DNA from: CAVQCX01 sp963775335
Lineage (GTDB): Bacteria > Pseudomonadota > Gammaproteobacteria > Chromatiales > Chromatiaceae
Assembly (NCBI GenBank): GCA_963775335.1
Contig: CAVZIJ010000003.1
Span: forward strand, 1,736,001 to 1,800,000
Length of the DNA: 64,000 bases
Direction: 5' to 3'
Both the position numbers and the translations under genes were made by a program. Below the pieces are notes generated by a model. The model did not search any database. It was not told the DNA's origin and saw nothing but the letters and a program-made list of their open reading frames with translations. Shown piece by piece: positions 8,662-17,840 of this stretch (positions are counted from its first letter, which is position 1; each line of letters opens with the position of its first letter).

Positions 8662-8760
8662 CTTTCCTCGTTTCTTGTGATTACACGTAACTACTCACCC
8701 CCTCCTACGGGGTCTCTCGGGTTTTCTCATCTTTAAATACGATCAGATAGAACAAAACGC

Positions 8761-8789
8761 TTGACATCATAGCGCCTAAACACTATGGT
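8761..8789 (+). promoter_or_regulatory. Sigma-70-like promoter for the passenger methylase
   Basis: TTGACA (8761-8766), a 17-bp spacer and TATGGT (8784-8789) lie 34 bp upstream of the methylase start, inside the IS66 element. Confidence 0.6.
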
Positions 8790-8822
8790 TTTGATCCGAG
8801 ACCTCGACGCGGATCAACCAAG

Positions 8823-9491
8823 ATGGGCGCATATTTCGGATCGAAGGCGACCTCCGGGCTGTGCCAGGCGATTATCGCCCTGATGCCGCCACACGATACC
8901 TACATCGAGACCCATCTGGGCGGCGGGGCGATCATGAAGCGCAAGCCGCCTGCGCTGCGCAATGTCGCCATCGATCTCAATGCGCGGGCGCTGGCTCGGT
9001 TTCAATGCGACTACCCGGTGGAGAAGATCCACGGCTGCGCTCACCGGTTTCTGCGCGAGTACGAGTATCGGGGACGCGAGCTCGTCTACTGCGATCCGCC
9101 TTACCTGCATCATACCCGCAGCTCGGGGCGACGTTACCGCTTCGACTACCAGGAGCAAGATCATCTTGAGCTGCTGGCGCTGCTCAAGGGCTTGCCCTGC
9201 AAGGTGATTCTCTGCGGATACCCCTCGGCGCTGTACGATGAGCAGCTCGGCGACTGGCGCCAGATCGAGATCCAGGTCATGAACCAGGCCGGGGTGCGCA
9301 CCGAGAAGTTGTGGCTGAACTTCGCCCCGGACCGCGTCTTCTGGCCCCGCTTTGCCGGTAAGAACTTCACCGATCGCCAGCGCATCAAGCGCAAGGCGGC
9401 CAGCTGGGCACAGCGCTACCAGGCGATGCCCGCGCCCGAGCGCCTGGCAGTGCTCTCGGCGGTGATGGCCGTGGAGGCCGAGGGGGCCTAA
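8823..9491 (+). CDS. DNA adenine methylase (D12 class, Dam-like)
   Basis: This 222-residue N6-adenine methyltransferase has the SAM-binding region YFGSKATSGL and ETHLGGGAIMKRKP (replacing the usual EPFxGxGA) and the catalytic DPPY in LVYCDPPYLHHTRSS. These proteins methylate adenine in short DNA sites; the site here cannot be read from sequence. The gene is 23 bp upstream of the IS66 transposase on the same strand, and both lie inside one pair of inverted repeats, so the methylase is a passenger of the IS. It could protect the element from restriction or set transposition timing, but both roles are speculative. It is full length for the small phage/ICE type. Confidence 0.88.
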   Translation: MGAYFGSKATSGLCQAIIALMPPHDTYIETHLGGGAIMKRKPPALRNVAIDLNARALARFQCDYPVEKIHGCAHRFLREYEYRGRELVYCDPPYLHHTRSSGRRYRFDYQEQDHLELLALLKGLPCKVILCGYPSALYDEQLGDWRQIEIQVMNQAGVRTEKLWLNFAPDRVFWPRFAGKNFTDRQRIKRKAASWAQRYQAMPAPERLAVLSAVMAVEAEGA

Positions 9492-9514
9492 GCCCCGGGG
9501 CAGGGCTCGCCGGC

Positions 9515-10966
9515 ATGGCCAACGTCAACAAGTCGTCTCTGCGCGAGGAGTTTGACACCCTCAAGGGCGAGCTCGAGCGCCATTGCGCCGCTGGCAAGGT
9601 GGCTGCGGAGACACGCACCCTGATCCAAGCGCTGCTGGCGCTGTTCGAGCTGCTGGTGGCGGTGTTCATGGAGAAGCGCACCCCCAAGAACAGCCGCAAC
9701 TCCAGCCTGCCGCCCTCGCGCAACGATCAAGACGACGAGACCGCCACCCAGCCGGGCACCCACGCCAAGGGCAAGGCCGAGCACAAGGGCCGCTCGGCTA
9801 ACACCCGCACGGTCGAGACGCTGGAGATCGCCCCGGTCCACGACGGTGAGTGCTGTGGCAAGGACCTCACCGCCGAGCCCTGCCAGGGCCACGAGCGGCG
9901 CACCTTCCTCGACATCGTCTACGAGAAGCGCCAGCATCACGTCGATGCCCAGATCAAGCAGTGCCCCGAGTGCCTGACGATCAACAAAGGCGCTTTCCCG
10001 CCCGGCCTGGCGGGGCCGTTGCAGTACGGGCCCGGCATCAAGGCCACGGTGATCAACTTTCTGGTGGCCCAGATGGTCTCGCTCAAGCGGGTCCAGCACC
10101 TGATGGGCACCCTGATCGGTCAGCTCATCTCCCCGTCGAGTCTGCTGAAGTTCGTGCTGCAGCTCCACCATGTCCTGGCCGCTTGGGAGCAGCAGGCCAT
10201 CGAGCAGTTGCTCGCCCACCCCAGCCTGCACGTGGACGAGACCTCGCTGCGGGTCGATCGCAAGAAGCACTGGATCCACGTCTACAGCGCAGGGGAGATC
10301 ACCTTGAAGTTCCTCCACCGCAACCGCGGGCACGAGGCTGTCAATGCCATCAACATCATCCCCCGTTACGGGGGCGTGCTCATCCACGACTGCCTGGCGG
10401 GCTACTTCTCTTTCCTGTGCTGCGGCCACGCCGTATGCGGCGCGCATCTGCTGCGCGAGCTCATCTTCGTGATCGAGACCAACGGCTATGCCTGGGCGGC
10501 CAACATGAAGCGACTCCTGAAGCAGACCCGCAAGGCAGTCGCCGACAGCCCTGCCAAGTGCCTGTCGGAGAAAGAGTACAAGAACCTGCAAAAGCGCTAC
10601 CGCAATATCCTGACTCGCGGTGCCAAGGAGCTACCGCCGATACCACCCAGACAGAACGGCAAGCGCGGGCGCATCGCCAAGTCCGACGCCCACAACCTAT
10701 GGGAGCGCCTCAAGCTGCGCGAAGATGCGGTGCTGCTCTTCGCCAAATTGCCGCACGTGGCGTTCACCAATAACCGCGCCGAGCGTGATCTGAGAATGAG
10801 CAAGGTCAAGCAGAAGGTATCAGGCTGCTTCAGGACCCTTCTCTACGCTGAGGCCTATTGCCGCATCTCCAGCTATTTACAGACCATGGCCAACCGCGGA
10901 TACGGCCCATTGGTCGCCATTCAGATGGCGCTTTCCGGGGAGATCTATGCGCAGACGGGTGAGTAG
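9515..10966 (+). CDS. IS66-family transposase (TnpC type)
   Basis: This 483-residue DDE transposase has the N-terminal coiled coil typical of IS66, the KRTPKNSRNSSLPPS linker, a zinc-ribbon region (QCPECLTINKGAFPPG), and the conserved LHVDETSLRV, GVLIHDCLAGYFSF and FTNNRAERDLRMSKVKQKVS blocks holding the catalytic Asp, Asp and Glu. Its stop lies inside the right inverted repeat. No frameshift or truncation is seen, so the element may be mobile or recently mobile. It lacks TnpA/TnpB partners, which fits the ISBst12-like subgroup. Confidence 0.92.
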   Translation: MANVNKSSLREEFDTLKGELERHCAAGKVAAETRTLIQALLALFELLVAVFMEKRTPKNSRNSSLPPSRNDQDDETATQPGTHAKGKAEHKGRSANTRTVETLEIAPVHDGECCGKDLTAEPCQGHERRTFLDIVYEKRQHHVDAQIKQCPECLTINKGAFPPGLAGPLQYGPGIKATVINFLVAQMVSLKRVQHLMGTLIGQLISPSSLLKFVLQLHHVLAAWEQQAIEQLLAHPSLHVDETSLRVDRKKHWIHVYSAGEITLKFLHRNRGHEAVNAINIIPRYGGVLIHDCLAGYFSFLCCGHAVCGAHLLRELIFVIETNGYAWAANMKRLLKQTRKAVADSPAKCLSEKEYKNLQKRYRNILTRGAKELPPIPPRQNGKRGRIAKSDAHNLWERLKLREDAVLLFAKLPHVAFTNNRAERDLRMSKVKQKVSGCFRTLLYAEAYCRISSYLQTMANRGYGPLVAIQMALSGEIYAQTGE

Positions 10967-10972
10967 TTACGA

Positions 10973-12622
10973 TCTGAAGTTTCTTGTTTTTCCTCACGCG
11001 ACGAGGCGCATGATAGTTGAGATCAAAGGATTTCGATCCGGTTTACGCGAATTCTGGCAATCGATACCAAAACCCTCGTCGGCCAAATACTTGGCGAGGG
11101 ACCTTCGTGCATCCCCGAAGGCAAACTCGGTGGTGTTTTGCGAAGCGTAGCGCCGCGCCGGGGCTTGAGGCAAGTGCTCGGCGTAGATCCAGGTGATGGT
11201 GGTGGCTGCCATGCAGAAATGCAGGTGATTGGTAACCGACTCGGGTTTGCGCGTCTGAGTCTCGGTGCTGCCGATCTCTTGTTTGATCTCGCGGAACCCC
11301 GCTTCGATTTTCCACCGCGCCGAGTAGTATTCGATGATCTGCTCGACGCTGAGATCAAGGTCCGTGGTCAGCAGCGCAACCCATTGGCTCTTGCGGTAGA
11401 CCCAGACGACACGCACACGGCAGCGCAAGGTCTTGAGCATCACGATACGCTGGGCGGCCACGACCTCGCGCAGGTCCCCGTACACATGCAGCGTATAGGT
11501 GCTGGCATGCTTGCGCATCGCATCGGCCAACTGTGTCGCGTTACCGAGACGATTGCCATATTTCCTGGGTCTTCCGCCGCTACCCTTCTTCGCTGGTTCG
11601 GGGAGTGCGTAGAGAGCGGAGTTGACCCGCAACCGCGAGAGCAGATGGGCGCGCGTACCGAGCTGCTCTCGCAACGGCTTGAACAGTCCGTTGTTGCCGA
11701 ACCAGCTGTCAGTGGCGATCAGCATCGGCGCGTTCTTGAAGACACTGCCAAGCTGTGCGATCAGCCGCACGGCCTGCTCGAACTTGCTGCGAAAGACCAG
11801 CGACTGGCGGCGCAGTTTCAGATCGGCGCCCTCCAAGCTCTTGCGGCGCAGATAAAAAGCGAAGGCCAGCGGCAAGCAGGCCCAGCGCCCGTGGATTTTC
11901 TTGAGCAGCCCCACGGTGAGGATGGTCTGCGCCCACGGATAGCGCGTCTGGTTGGTCTTGGCCGCATGATCGAAGGTACGCTGGCAGCCGAAGATGTGTT
12001 TGCCGGTCTTCGGGTTGATGGAATCATCAAGCGCCAGCAGCAGACGCCCATCGCTCAACGGGCTGGGGATACGCCGCCAGAGCAGATTCCACAGCCGCTC
12101 CCAGGGCAGCTTCACTGAAGCCATGAAGGTGTAGTAGCGCCACTCGGCGATACTCACACCGAACAGTGTCTCGATGGCCCGCAACAAGTTGGAGGTGCGC
12201 GAGGCGGTGATCGGCACGACGATCGCTTGCAATGTCAGGATGAGCCAGCGAAAGCGCTCCTGACCCTTGTCGTTGGCCGGAAACAGGGCTTGGAAATCGT
12301 TGGCGAGAGTGCGTAAGATAGGCATCGAGTAGGGGCTCTTTTTGTTGGTAAATCATTGGCTTGTGCAACCTTGATTATACCTCGAATCGAGCCCCTATTC
12401 ACGTTTAAGCGACTGTTTTTTCTCGCAATTATGCGGCTGTCAGCGCGTTCTGCGGGCGGCCGATCATCTATAAGCATGCACTAATATGGCGACCATTCTG
12501 TAGTCAATAATATACTAACGTTCTGAAGATGAAGAAATCCCGACGCGCTACGTCACCGCGACTATTTCGGGCGTATTTGCGACGGTCGATAATCGCGACG
12601 CTGAGAAAGTACAAAACTTCAG
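10973..12622 (-). mobile_element. IS4-family insertion sequence with 8-bp target duplication
   Basis: The ends are CTGAAGTTT at 10973 and its near-match complement AAAACTTCAG at 12613-12622. GTTACGAT flanks both sides (10965-10972 and 12623-12630). The element is 1650 bp with a single transposase gene. It inserted across the right border of the IS66 element, so it is the younger of the two. Confidence 0.88.
10994..12325 (-). CDS. IS4-family transposase
   Basis: This 443-residue DDE transposase shows LLALDDSINPKTGKHIFG (first Asp), LIATDSWFGNNGLF (second Asp) and the YREK-type signature YYSARWKIEAGFREIKQEIG with the catalytic Glu, which places it in the IS4 superfamily. A low-complexity basic linker (KKGSGGRPRKYG) separates the catalytic parts. 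Translation starts at ATG 12325. The gene fills most of the 1650-bp element and looks intact. No other ORF lies in the element. Confidence 0.9.
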   Translation of the reverse strand: MPILRTLANDFQALFPANDKGQERFRWLILTLQAIVVPITASRTSNLLRAIETLFGVSIAEWRYYTFMASVKLPWERLWNLLWRRIPSPLSDGRLLLALDDSINPKTGKHIFGCQRTFDHAAKTNQTRYPWAQTILTVGLLKKIHGRWACLPLAFAFYLRRKSLEGADLKLRRQSLVFRSKFEQAVRLIAQLGSVFKNAPMLIATDSWFGNNGLFKPLREQLGTRAHLLSRLRVNSALYALPEPAKKGSGGRPRKYGNRLGNATQLADAMRKHASTYTLHVYGDLREVVAAQRIVMLKTLRCRVRVVWVYRKSQWVALLTTDLDLSVEQIIEYYSARWKIEAGFREIKQEIGSTETQTRKPESVTNHLHFCMAATTITWIYAEHLPQAPARRYASQNTTEFAFGDARRSLAKYLADEGFGIDCQNSRKPDRNPLISTIMRLVA

Positions 12623-12660
12623 GTTACGATTACACACAGCTTAAACTACTGTCTTAAATA

Positions 12661-12676
12661 TGGGGTCCACTATACT
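12661..12676. repeat. Probable terminal repeat of the broken IS3-family element
   Basis: TAGTGGACCCCA (read on the minus strand) resembles IS3-group ends, and it would lie about 100 bp upstream of the OrfA start at 8661 once the IS66 and IS4 insertions are removed. No partner end was found. Confidence 0.4.
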
Positions 12677-12817
12677 CGACGGTGGACCGCATCTCATTGA
12701 TGTGGCCGCCGAGGCCAAGGTCTTTCATTTCTGATAACGGCGGACGGGACGTTCTTGACCTTTAACATCCCCTAAATTTTAATAAAGGTTGCGATCGTCC
12801 CTTCGCAGCTCGTTGCC

Positions 12818-13678
12818 CTAGGATTTACGTTTTGCGAGGGCAAAACCTAGTAGACCTGCTCCAAACAACAGCAGGGTGGCCGGTTCCGGAACGTTTTGCG
12901 CAGGCACGACTGTAAGGCCGGCCAAATTATCCCCGATAGTAGATACGGCTATAAATGAGAGAACGCCGGTTGCGGTATCGAGAGTGTAGAGCACCTTGGT
13001 ACCGCTATCGGTTACGTACATGTAGCCGGTTACAGGATCAAAATCCATTCCCGCTGAACCGCCAAGATTAGCCAGGTTTCCGCTGTCCGTCAATAAAAGC
13101 TTATCCAGGATGGTGCCGTTCGTTTTATCGACCTTCAGGAGAGAGTCCTGCGTGGTCGATTGCGTATCGAGGATATATAGATTTCCAGTGTTGTCGAAGG
13201 CCATTGCTGAGTAGTCAGTGTTGCTTGCTGTAAGACCAAAGGCGAAAGTCGCTGCTCCAGTAGTCGTGTTCAGGGTAAAAAAATCGAGATTCGGTGTGTG
13301 TAACTGATACGCCCCCCAAAGCGTATTGGTGATGGGGTCAAACGCAAGATCTCCTTCCAGGACATTATCGAGCCCGGTCTTACCGATGAAACTGGCGGTG
13401 CCGGTTACCGGATCGATGCTGTACAATGAAGGGTACAATGAATTGAGCGATGATGTGAGGCCATAGAGCGTTCCGCCCGCGTCGAATTCGATGCCGACCA
13501 GGCCTGGAAGGGTGTATCGAATATTGCTGACGGCAGCGGTAGTTTGATTGACGTCTGCAAGCAAACTGGGACTATTGCCTTCGTCCTGGTAGGTCAGCAG
13601 GGTCGCGGAAACAGGTGTCACTGCAGCAGTGAAAAAAAACAACGCGGTACTTGTTATGCCGAGCATCCATTTCTTCAT
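12818..13678 (-). CDS. PEP-CTERM sorting domain protein
   Basis: This 286-residue exported protein has a signal peptide (MLGITSTALFFFTAAVTPVSA), a central part made of repeated short blades (SIDPVTGTASFIGKTG, TLNTTTGAATFAFG, TLDTATGVLSFIAV) suggesting a beta-propeller, and a C-terminal sorting tag VPEPATLLLFGAGLLGFALA followed by KRKS. PEP-CTERM tags are processed by exosortase, usually in exopolysaccharide-producing Gram-negatives. No exosortase gene is in the window, so it must be encoded elsewhere. The gene is less GC-rich than its surroundings, suggesting separate acquisition. Its ribosome site (GGGGGG) lies in the remnant of an aconitase gene ending 4 bp upstream. Confidence 0.9.
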   Translation of the reverse strand: MKKWMLGITSTALFFFTAAVTPVSATLLTYQDEGNSPSLLADVNQTTAAVSNIRYTLPGLVGIEFDAGGTLYGLTSSLNSLYPSLYSIDPVTGTASFIGKTGLDNVLEGDLAFDPITNTLWGAYQLHTPNLDFFTLNTTTGAATFAFGLTASNTDYSAMAFDNTGNLYILDTQSTTQDSLLKVDKTNGTILDKLLLTDSGNLANLGGSAGMDFDPVTGYMYVTDSGTKVLYTLDTATGVLSFIAVSTIGDNLAGLTVVPAQNVPEPATLLLFGAGLLGFALAKRKS

Positions 13679-13681
13679 GTT

Positions 13682-13894
13682 TTAAATCCCCCCATGCTGG
13701 TAGTAATCAATCTCGATGGGCGTGTCGATGCGGCAGCGGACGCTGACTTCTTCCACCGAACCATCTTGGCGCGTAATCTTAAGGGTGAGGGATAGGGATA
13801 GGAATTTGCTTTCAGCCGCCCCGGCCTGAGAAGACGTCGGCGCGCTGCTGAGACCCAGCGGGGCCGGTTTGACATAACCCCGATTGTGCGACAT
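13682..13894 (-). pseudogene. C-terminal remnant of aconitate hydratase
   Basis: The last 35 residues of this 70-codon frame, LTLKITRQDGSVEEVSVRC then RIDTPIEIDYYQHGGI, match the extreme C-terminus of AcnA/AcnD-type aconitases, which normally continue LPYVLRQLL. The frame stops at HGGI, where the PEP-CTERM gene joins. The preceding 29 residues are unrelated. No iron-sulfur or substrate residues remain, so this is a scar of a recombination that brought chromosomal DNA here. Confidence 0.75.
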
Positions 13895-14013
13895 CGCCCC
13901 ACTTCCCTCCGGTAGCGGCTCCGCCGCGCGCTCCGCAGGCCCCTTAGCCCCTGGCGGCGACGAATCCCTGGCTTTCTGCCGATTCTAGGCCGATCGCGGT
14001 CCTCGTCAACCCT

Positions 14014-15395
14014 TCAGGCGATCTCAGGCAGGGGGCAGTAGGTGAGCGGCATCTGGCCGTTGATCGGCCAGTCGTCGTTGTCCGGGGGCGCCCGGCTCGG
14101 CGGGCGGGGGTCCCACACCCCCAGGTGGCACAGGATGCGCTCTATCACCGCCGCCTCCTCGATCACCGAGAGCACCCGCATCTCGGCACCGCAGTGCGGG
14201 CACAGCATCGGATCGATCTCGTAGACCTTCTTGATCAGCCGTGCCCAGGCGGCCCGGGCGGCACGCGACAGCTCGGGATCGACCCGCTCGGGTATCCCCT
14301 CGATGAAGGTCGGTTGGGCCTTGGCGCCGCTATTGCGACGCATGCCGCGAGCGCGGTTGCTGTACCACCCGTAGTAACGAACCAGATGCTCGCCCCGGTC
14401 GGGCACGTGCTGAAGCAACAGCTCCAGCCACTTGGCCCCGGGCATGATCTGAAAGATTCGCCTGGAGCGAATCTTCGCGCCAGCCTCCAGGGATGGAGGC
14501 GAGTCTCAGGGATGAGACGAGCAAAGTTGCGCTTCAGGGTCGCGTGGAGCTTGGAGCGGTAGACGACGACCCCGCTGGTGGCTTTGTACTCGGTCTTCTC
14601 CAGGGAGAACGGCACCCGGATCATGTAGCGGGCCAGCTGCTGGCGGCCCTGGACGTCGTCCGCGGCGATGCGCACCTGGTTGTCGACCGAGAACCCGCTG
14701 TGCTCCCAGCCGAGCAGGCGGGCCGCCATGGCCTCGTCGATCGCCTCGTCCGCCAGCAGCATCTCCGGCACCGCCCGGCGCAGGTGCTGCTCAAGCAGTT
14801 CAGACGGGATGGGGGGCAGGACCCGGAAGACCCCGTTGGGGTGGAATACGCCATCGGTGACCAGGGCGTGGATATGGGGGTGGAAGGTGACCAGATCGCC
14901 GAAGGTCTGGACGAACAGAATGAAGCCGGGCTTGCCCGAGGGATCGGCCTCCCGGTAGGCCTCGGTAAGCAGGCGCCCGGCGATGCGGCAGAGCTCACCC
15001 AGGCGGTGGCGCTGGTGGAAATGCGGGCGCAGGAGCTTCGGCAGGGTGAAGACGTACTGGCGGTGGGGCACCGGGGCCAGGACCTCGTCCTCGACCCACT
15101 CGCCGTAGATCAGCATCCGCTTCTGGTGACACGAGGGGCAGAAACAGCGGGTCTTGCAGGAGAAGGCCAGCAGGTATTCGTGCCCGCACTCGTCGCAGTG
15201 GATCCGGGCGAAACCCTTGTGCAGGTCTCCGCAGTCGAGGAACCGCTCCAGGGCCTGGTCTTCGACCGCTCGGTGGACGCGCCCGGCCTCGCGGAGCTCA
15301 TCGGCATGCCGGCGCACACACTGGTACAGGGCGCTCGCCCGCGGATTGCGCCGGTGATAGACGGCACAGGCCGGTGTCGCGTCCGTGCAGGCCAT
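14014..15395 (-). pseudogene. IS91-family (Y2) transposase, interrupted by a 68-bp insert
   Basis: The transposase starts at ATG 15395. It has the N-terminal zinc-binding region HCDECGHEYLLAF and FCPSCHQKRM, the HUH motif in TFHPHIHALVTDG and the tyrosine segment QLARYMIRVPFS. At KRNF (14526) a 68-bp triple-hairpin sequence plus a duplicated AAA shifts the frame. The C-terminal part resumes in another frame as QIMPGAKWLELLLQHV and ends at 14014 after a second zinc motif (DPMLCPHCGAEMRVL). The unbroken protein would be about 435 residues. IS91 elements move by rolling circle. A 170-bp piece of a second copy lies at 8324-8493. Confidence 0.88.
14455..14525. repeat. 68-bp triple-hairpin insert with 3-bp duplication
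   Basis: Three adjacent perfect or near-perfect hairpins make up the whole insert: AGATTCGC/GCGAATCT with a 5-nt loop, CCTCCA/TGGAGG, and GTCTCA/TGAGAC. AAA flanks both sides (14452-14454 and 14523-14525). It sits inside an otherwise uninterrupted IS91 transposase codon stretch. No second copy was found in the window. Confidence 0.7.
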
Positions 15396-15538
15396 GCTCT
15401 CCTCCCTGGGCTGAGGAAAATATAGAACAAAAAGGGAACATCAATGATCGCTCAACGACGATCTTCTCCCCATCCCAAGCCGGGGTGTGTCGCTGAGACC
15501 GTTGGCCTGCCCGGTGCGAGCGAGTCGCTCGGGTACGG

Positions 15539-16273
15539 CTAGAGGTACTTCTTGAAGGTACTCGCCGTCACTGCCACGCTAAGGGCGAACAACCCCGCGA
15601 ACGGCAGCACCAGGAAACTCGGGTGCAGACTGAACGGCAAGGCCAGGTAGATCACCCAGGTCAGAACCAGCACCGGCATCGGGGTGCCCTTCGCCCAGTG
15701 ATAGACGAAGGAGCTCTCCCTGCCCCCGCCCCAGCGGCGAAGATCCCGCTGCACGAACCCATCGACCAGCGCCACCAGGCTGAACAACCCGAACACTGGG
15801 GTGGCCAGGGTCAGGATCACCAGGCGCACCGCGAAGACCTGGGCGACCTGCACCGCAGCGACCACATAGCGAACCGAGGGTCGCAGAAGGTCGTGCAGTC
15901 TCGGGCTTGGGCCGTGCTCCGCTGGCGCCTCAGGGGCCTCGACTCGGGCCAGCAGCCGGATGAGGCCGGTGCGCTCGAACAGGACGTGCTCGGTCTTATC
16001 GGCCACGCCGTTCGCCAGCCGCGCCGGGTCCGAACTGACCAAGCTGCGCCTGAGATCCGTGCCCAGGTAGCCGATCTCGGTCTCCAGCATGGCACGGCTG
16101 TGCTCCAGGCCCTGCTCGGGCCACCAAAGAGCCATGCCGGCCCACTCGGTCAGGATCGAGAAGAAGAGCGCCAGAAACAGCCACTCGATGGCCTGGCCCA
16201 GGGCGGTGATGGCTCGGGCGATCGGCCCCTGGCGCACCTCGCCGCGCCGGGGCTGGGCGGCGGGCTCAGCCAT
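15539..16273 (-). CDS. ICE membrane protein TIGR03747 (PFL_4697)
   Basis: This 244-residue protein has membrane helices near residues 30-50, 150-175, 200-215 and 218-235 and the family segments EWLFLALFFSILTEWAGM, LVALVDGFVQRDLRRWGGGR and the final ASTFKKYL. It is an inner-membrane partner encoded next to the coupling protein TraD, whose end it overlaps by 8 bp. In intact ICEs RAQPRD follows directly, but here 10 kb of mobile DNA intervenes. The coding sequence is intact. Confidence 0.88.
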   Translation of the reverse strand: MAEPAAQPRRGEVRQGPIARAITALGQAIEWLFLALFFSILTEWAGMALWWPEQGLEHSRAMLETEIGYLGTDLRRSLVSSDPARLANGVADKTEHVLFERTGLIRLLARVEAPEAPAEHGPSPRLHDLLRPSVRYVVAAVQVAQVFAVRLVILTLATPVFGLFSLVALVDGFVQRDLRRWGGGRESSFVYHWAKGTPMPVLVLTWVIYLALPFSLHPSFLVLPFAGLFALSVAVTASTFKKYL

Positions 16274-16536
16274 GGTCCGGGTCTCTGGCGGTCGGGGCCA
16301 GGTCCGGGACGCCGTGCCACCAGCTCTCCGGCTGGCGGTACCAGTGCTCGCTGGTGAGATAGCTGCGCTCCATCTCGTTGGCGATCGCCGCCAGGCTCCC
16401 GGGCATCACCGGGTCGTGGCTCGGGTCCGGCAGCGGGATGCGCAGCTTCCACAGCTGCCCGCCTTCGAGCAGCGCGAACGCCTGGCCCTTGGGCAGCGCC
16501 ACCAGCTCGGCCGGGGTGAGCACGGGCGTCGATTGT

Positions 16537-16664
16537 GATGCAACCTCGGAGCAGCCCTCCCTGGCAAGAGGTCGGTGCACTGATCAGGCCCCGGCCCGGA
16601 CGTCCTGTCCGGGCGTTCGCCGAACTTCCTGTGTCCACTGGACAAAGGGTTCCGGCTCACCCTC
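16537..16664 (-). repeat. Two-hairpin repeat, copy 1 (inside traD)
   Basis: On the minus strand it begins GGTGAGC, then TGTCCAGTGGACA (16632-16644), then CCCGGACAGGACGTCCGGG (16595-16613), and ends in a less conserved tail matching copy 2 (GCCAGGGAGGGCTG). Confidence 0.75.
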
Positions 16665-17840
16665 GTTGCGGGACTTGAAGTCCACCCCGGAGCCGGGGTC
16701 CGAGGAGTCGTCCACCCCGGAGACGCTCATCAGGGTGAACACCTCCACCCGGGGCAGCTGGTCGGTGAGCATCTCGGCGGTGGCCAGCTCCTTCACCCGC
16801 AGCATGATCAGGGTGTTGAAGTTGCCCGCCACCTGCCCCGCCTTGGCGCGGTTGCCGATGCGCGCCTCCACGTCCGACCAGGTCTGGGTGTAGGCGGTGA
16901 CCTGGAACCCGGCCCCGCCGGCCTTGTTCAGCAGGGGCACGAACTCATCGCCGATCAGCTCGTTGAACTCATCGGCGTGGAGCGAGATCGTCGGCAGCCG
17001 GGTTGTTTCTGCTTGCGAGATCTCACCGTTCGCTGTCCCGGCCGGGTCCCGCACCCCGTGCTTGTAGAGGTGCCCGGCGACCGAGACCAGATCCGCGAAC
17101 ATGGAGTTGCCCACGGCGCTCGCCACCGTGGTGTCGGTGAGCGCATCCAGACCCACGTACACAATGCCTTTGTGTCGGATCACCTCCAGCCACTCGAAGA
17201 TCGGGCGGCGATCCTCGGTGTCGAGGTAGTCGGGTGAGATCAGCTCGGCGATCTTGCCGGTGGTGAGCTTCTCCATGAGCGGGCCCACGGAGCTGACGAT
17301 CTTGTCGAAATAGGTCTTGTCGTACTTGAAGGCCGAGACCAGGCCGTCGAGGACCGGATCGTAGAGGTCCTGCTCCTGCAGGTAGCGCATCAGGGCCACC
17401 GCCTCGGGATGGCGACCGCGCAGCGCCGAGGGCAGGTTGCGCTCCTTGGTGCTCTCGGCCAGCTCCGAAAGGGCCGCTTGCCAACCCTTGGCGCCCTGGC
17501 GCCTGAGGTGCTCCCGGGCATACTCCATGAACAGGGGCTCGATGTCGTTGATGTAGCGGCGCACCTGCAGGTAGTCGGGACGCCGCCCCAGGGCCACCAG
17601 GGCCCGGGCGATGATGTTGACGAAGCGCCAGGCGAACTCCTTGAAGGCGGCGGAGTTGCCCTCGCTGGGCAGCTGGTTGGCGATGCGGGTCGCCACCTCG
17701 GTGATGCGCGAGAAGCTGCCGATGGCGTTGTAGCGGGCGGAGATCTGGGGATAGCCCAGGTGGAACAGATAGAAGTCCCTCTCCCGCCCGGCGCGCTTGG
17801 CCTCGGCGTAGACCCGGCGCAAGAGATCCGCATCCCCCTT

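Larger units (their letters stand above)
8687..10969 (+). mobile_element. IS66-family element carrying a DNA adenine methylase
   Basis: GTAACTACTCACCC begins the element at 8687, and its exact reverse complement ends it at 10956-10969. The 8-bp sequence GATTACAC precedes it (8679-8686). The same 8 bp follow it once an IS4 element inserted at 10973-12622 is removed (completed at 12628-12635). Eight-base duplications are characteristic of IS66. The 2.28-kb element contains a methylase gene and a TnpC-type transposase but no TnpA or TnpB, as in the single-transposase IS66 subgroup. Confidence 0.88.

Noticed and set aside
9488..10591. Minus-strand 367-residue frame
   Set aside because: Antisense shadow of the IS66 transposase.
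13682..13894. A complete 70-residue gene
   Set aside because: Its second half is the end of aconitase and its first half is unrelated, so it is a chance frame over a gene remnant.
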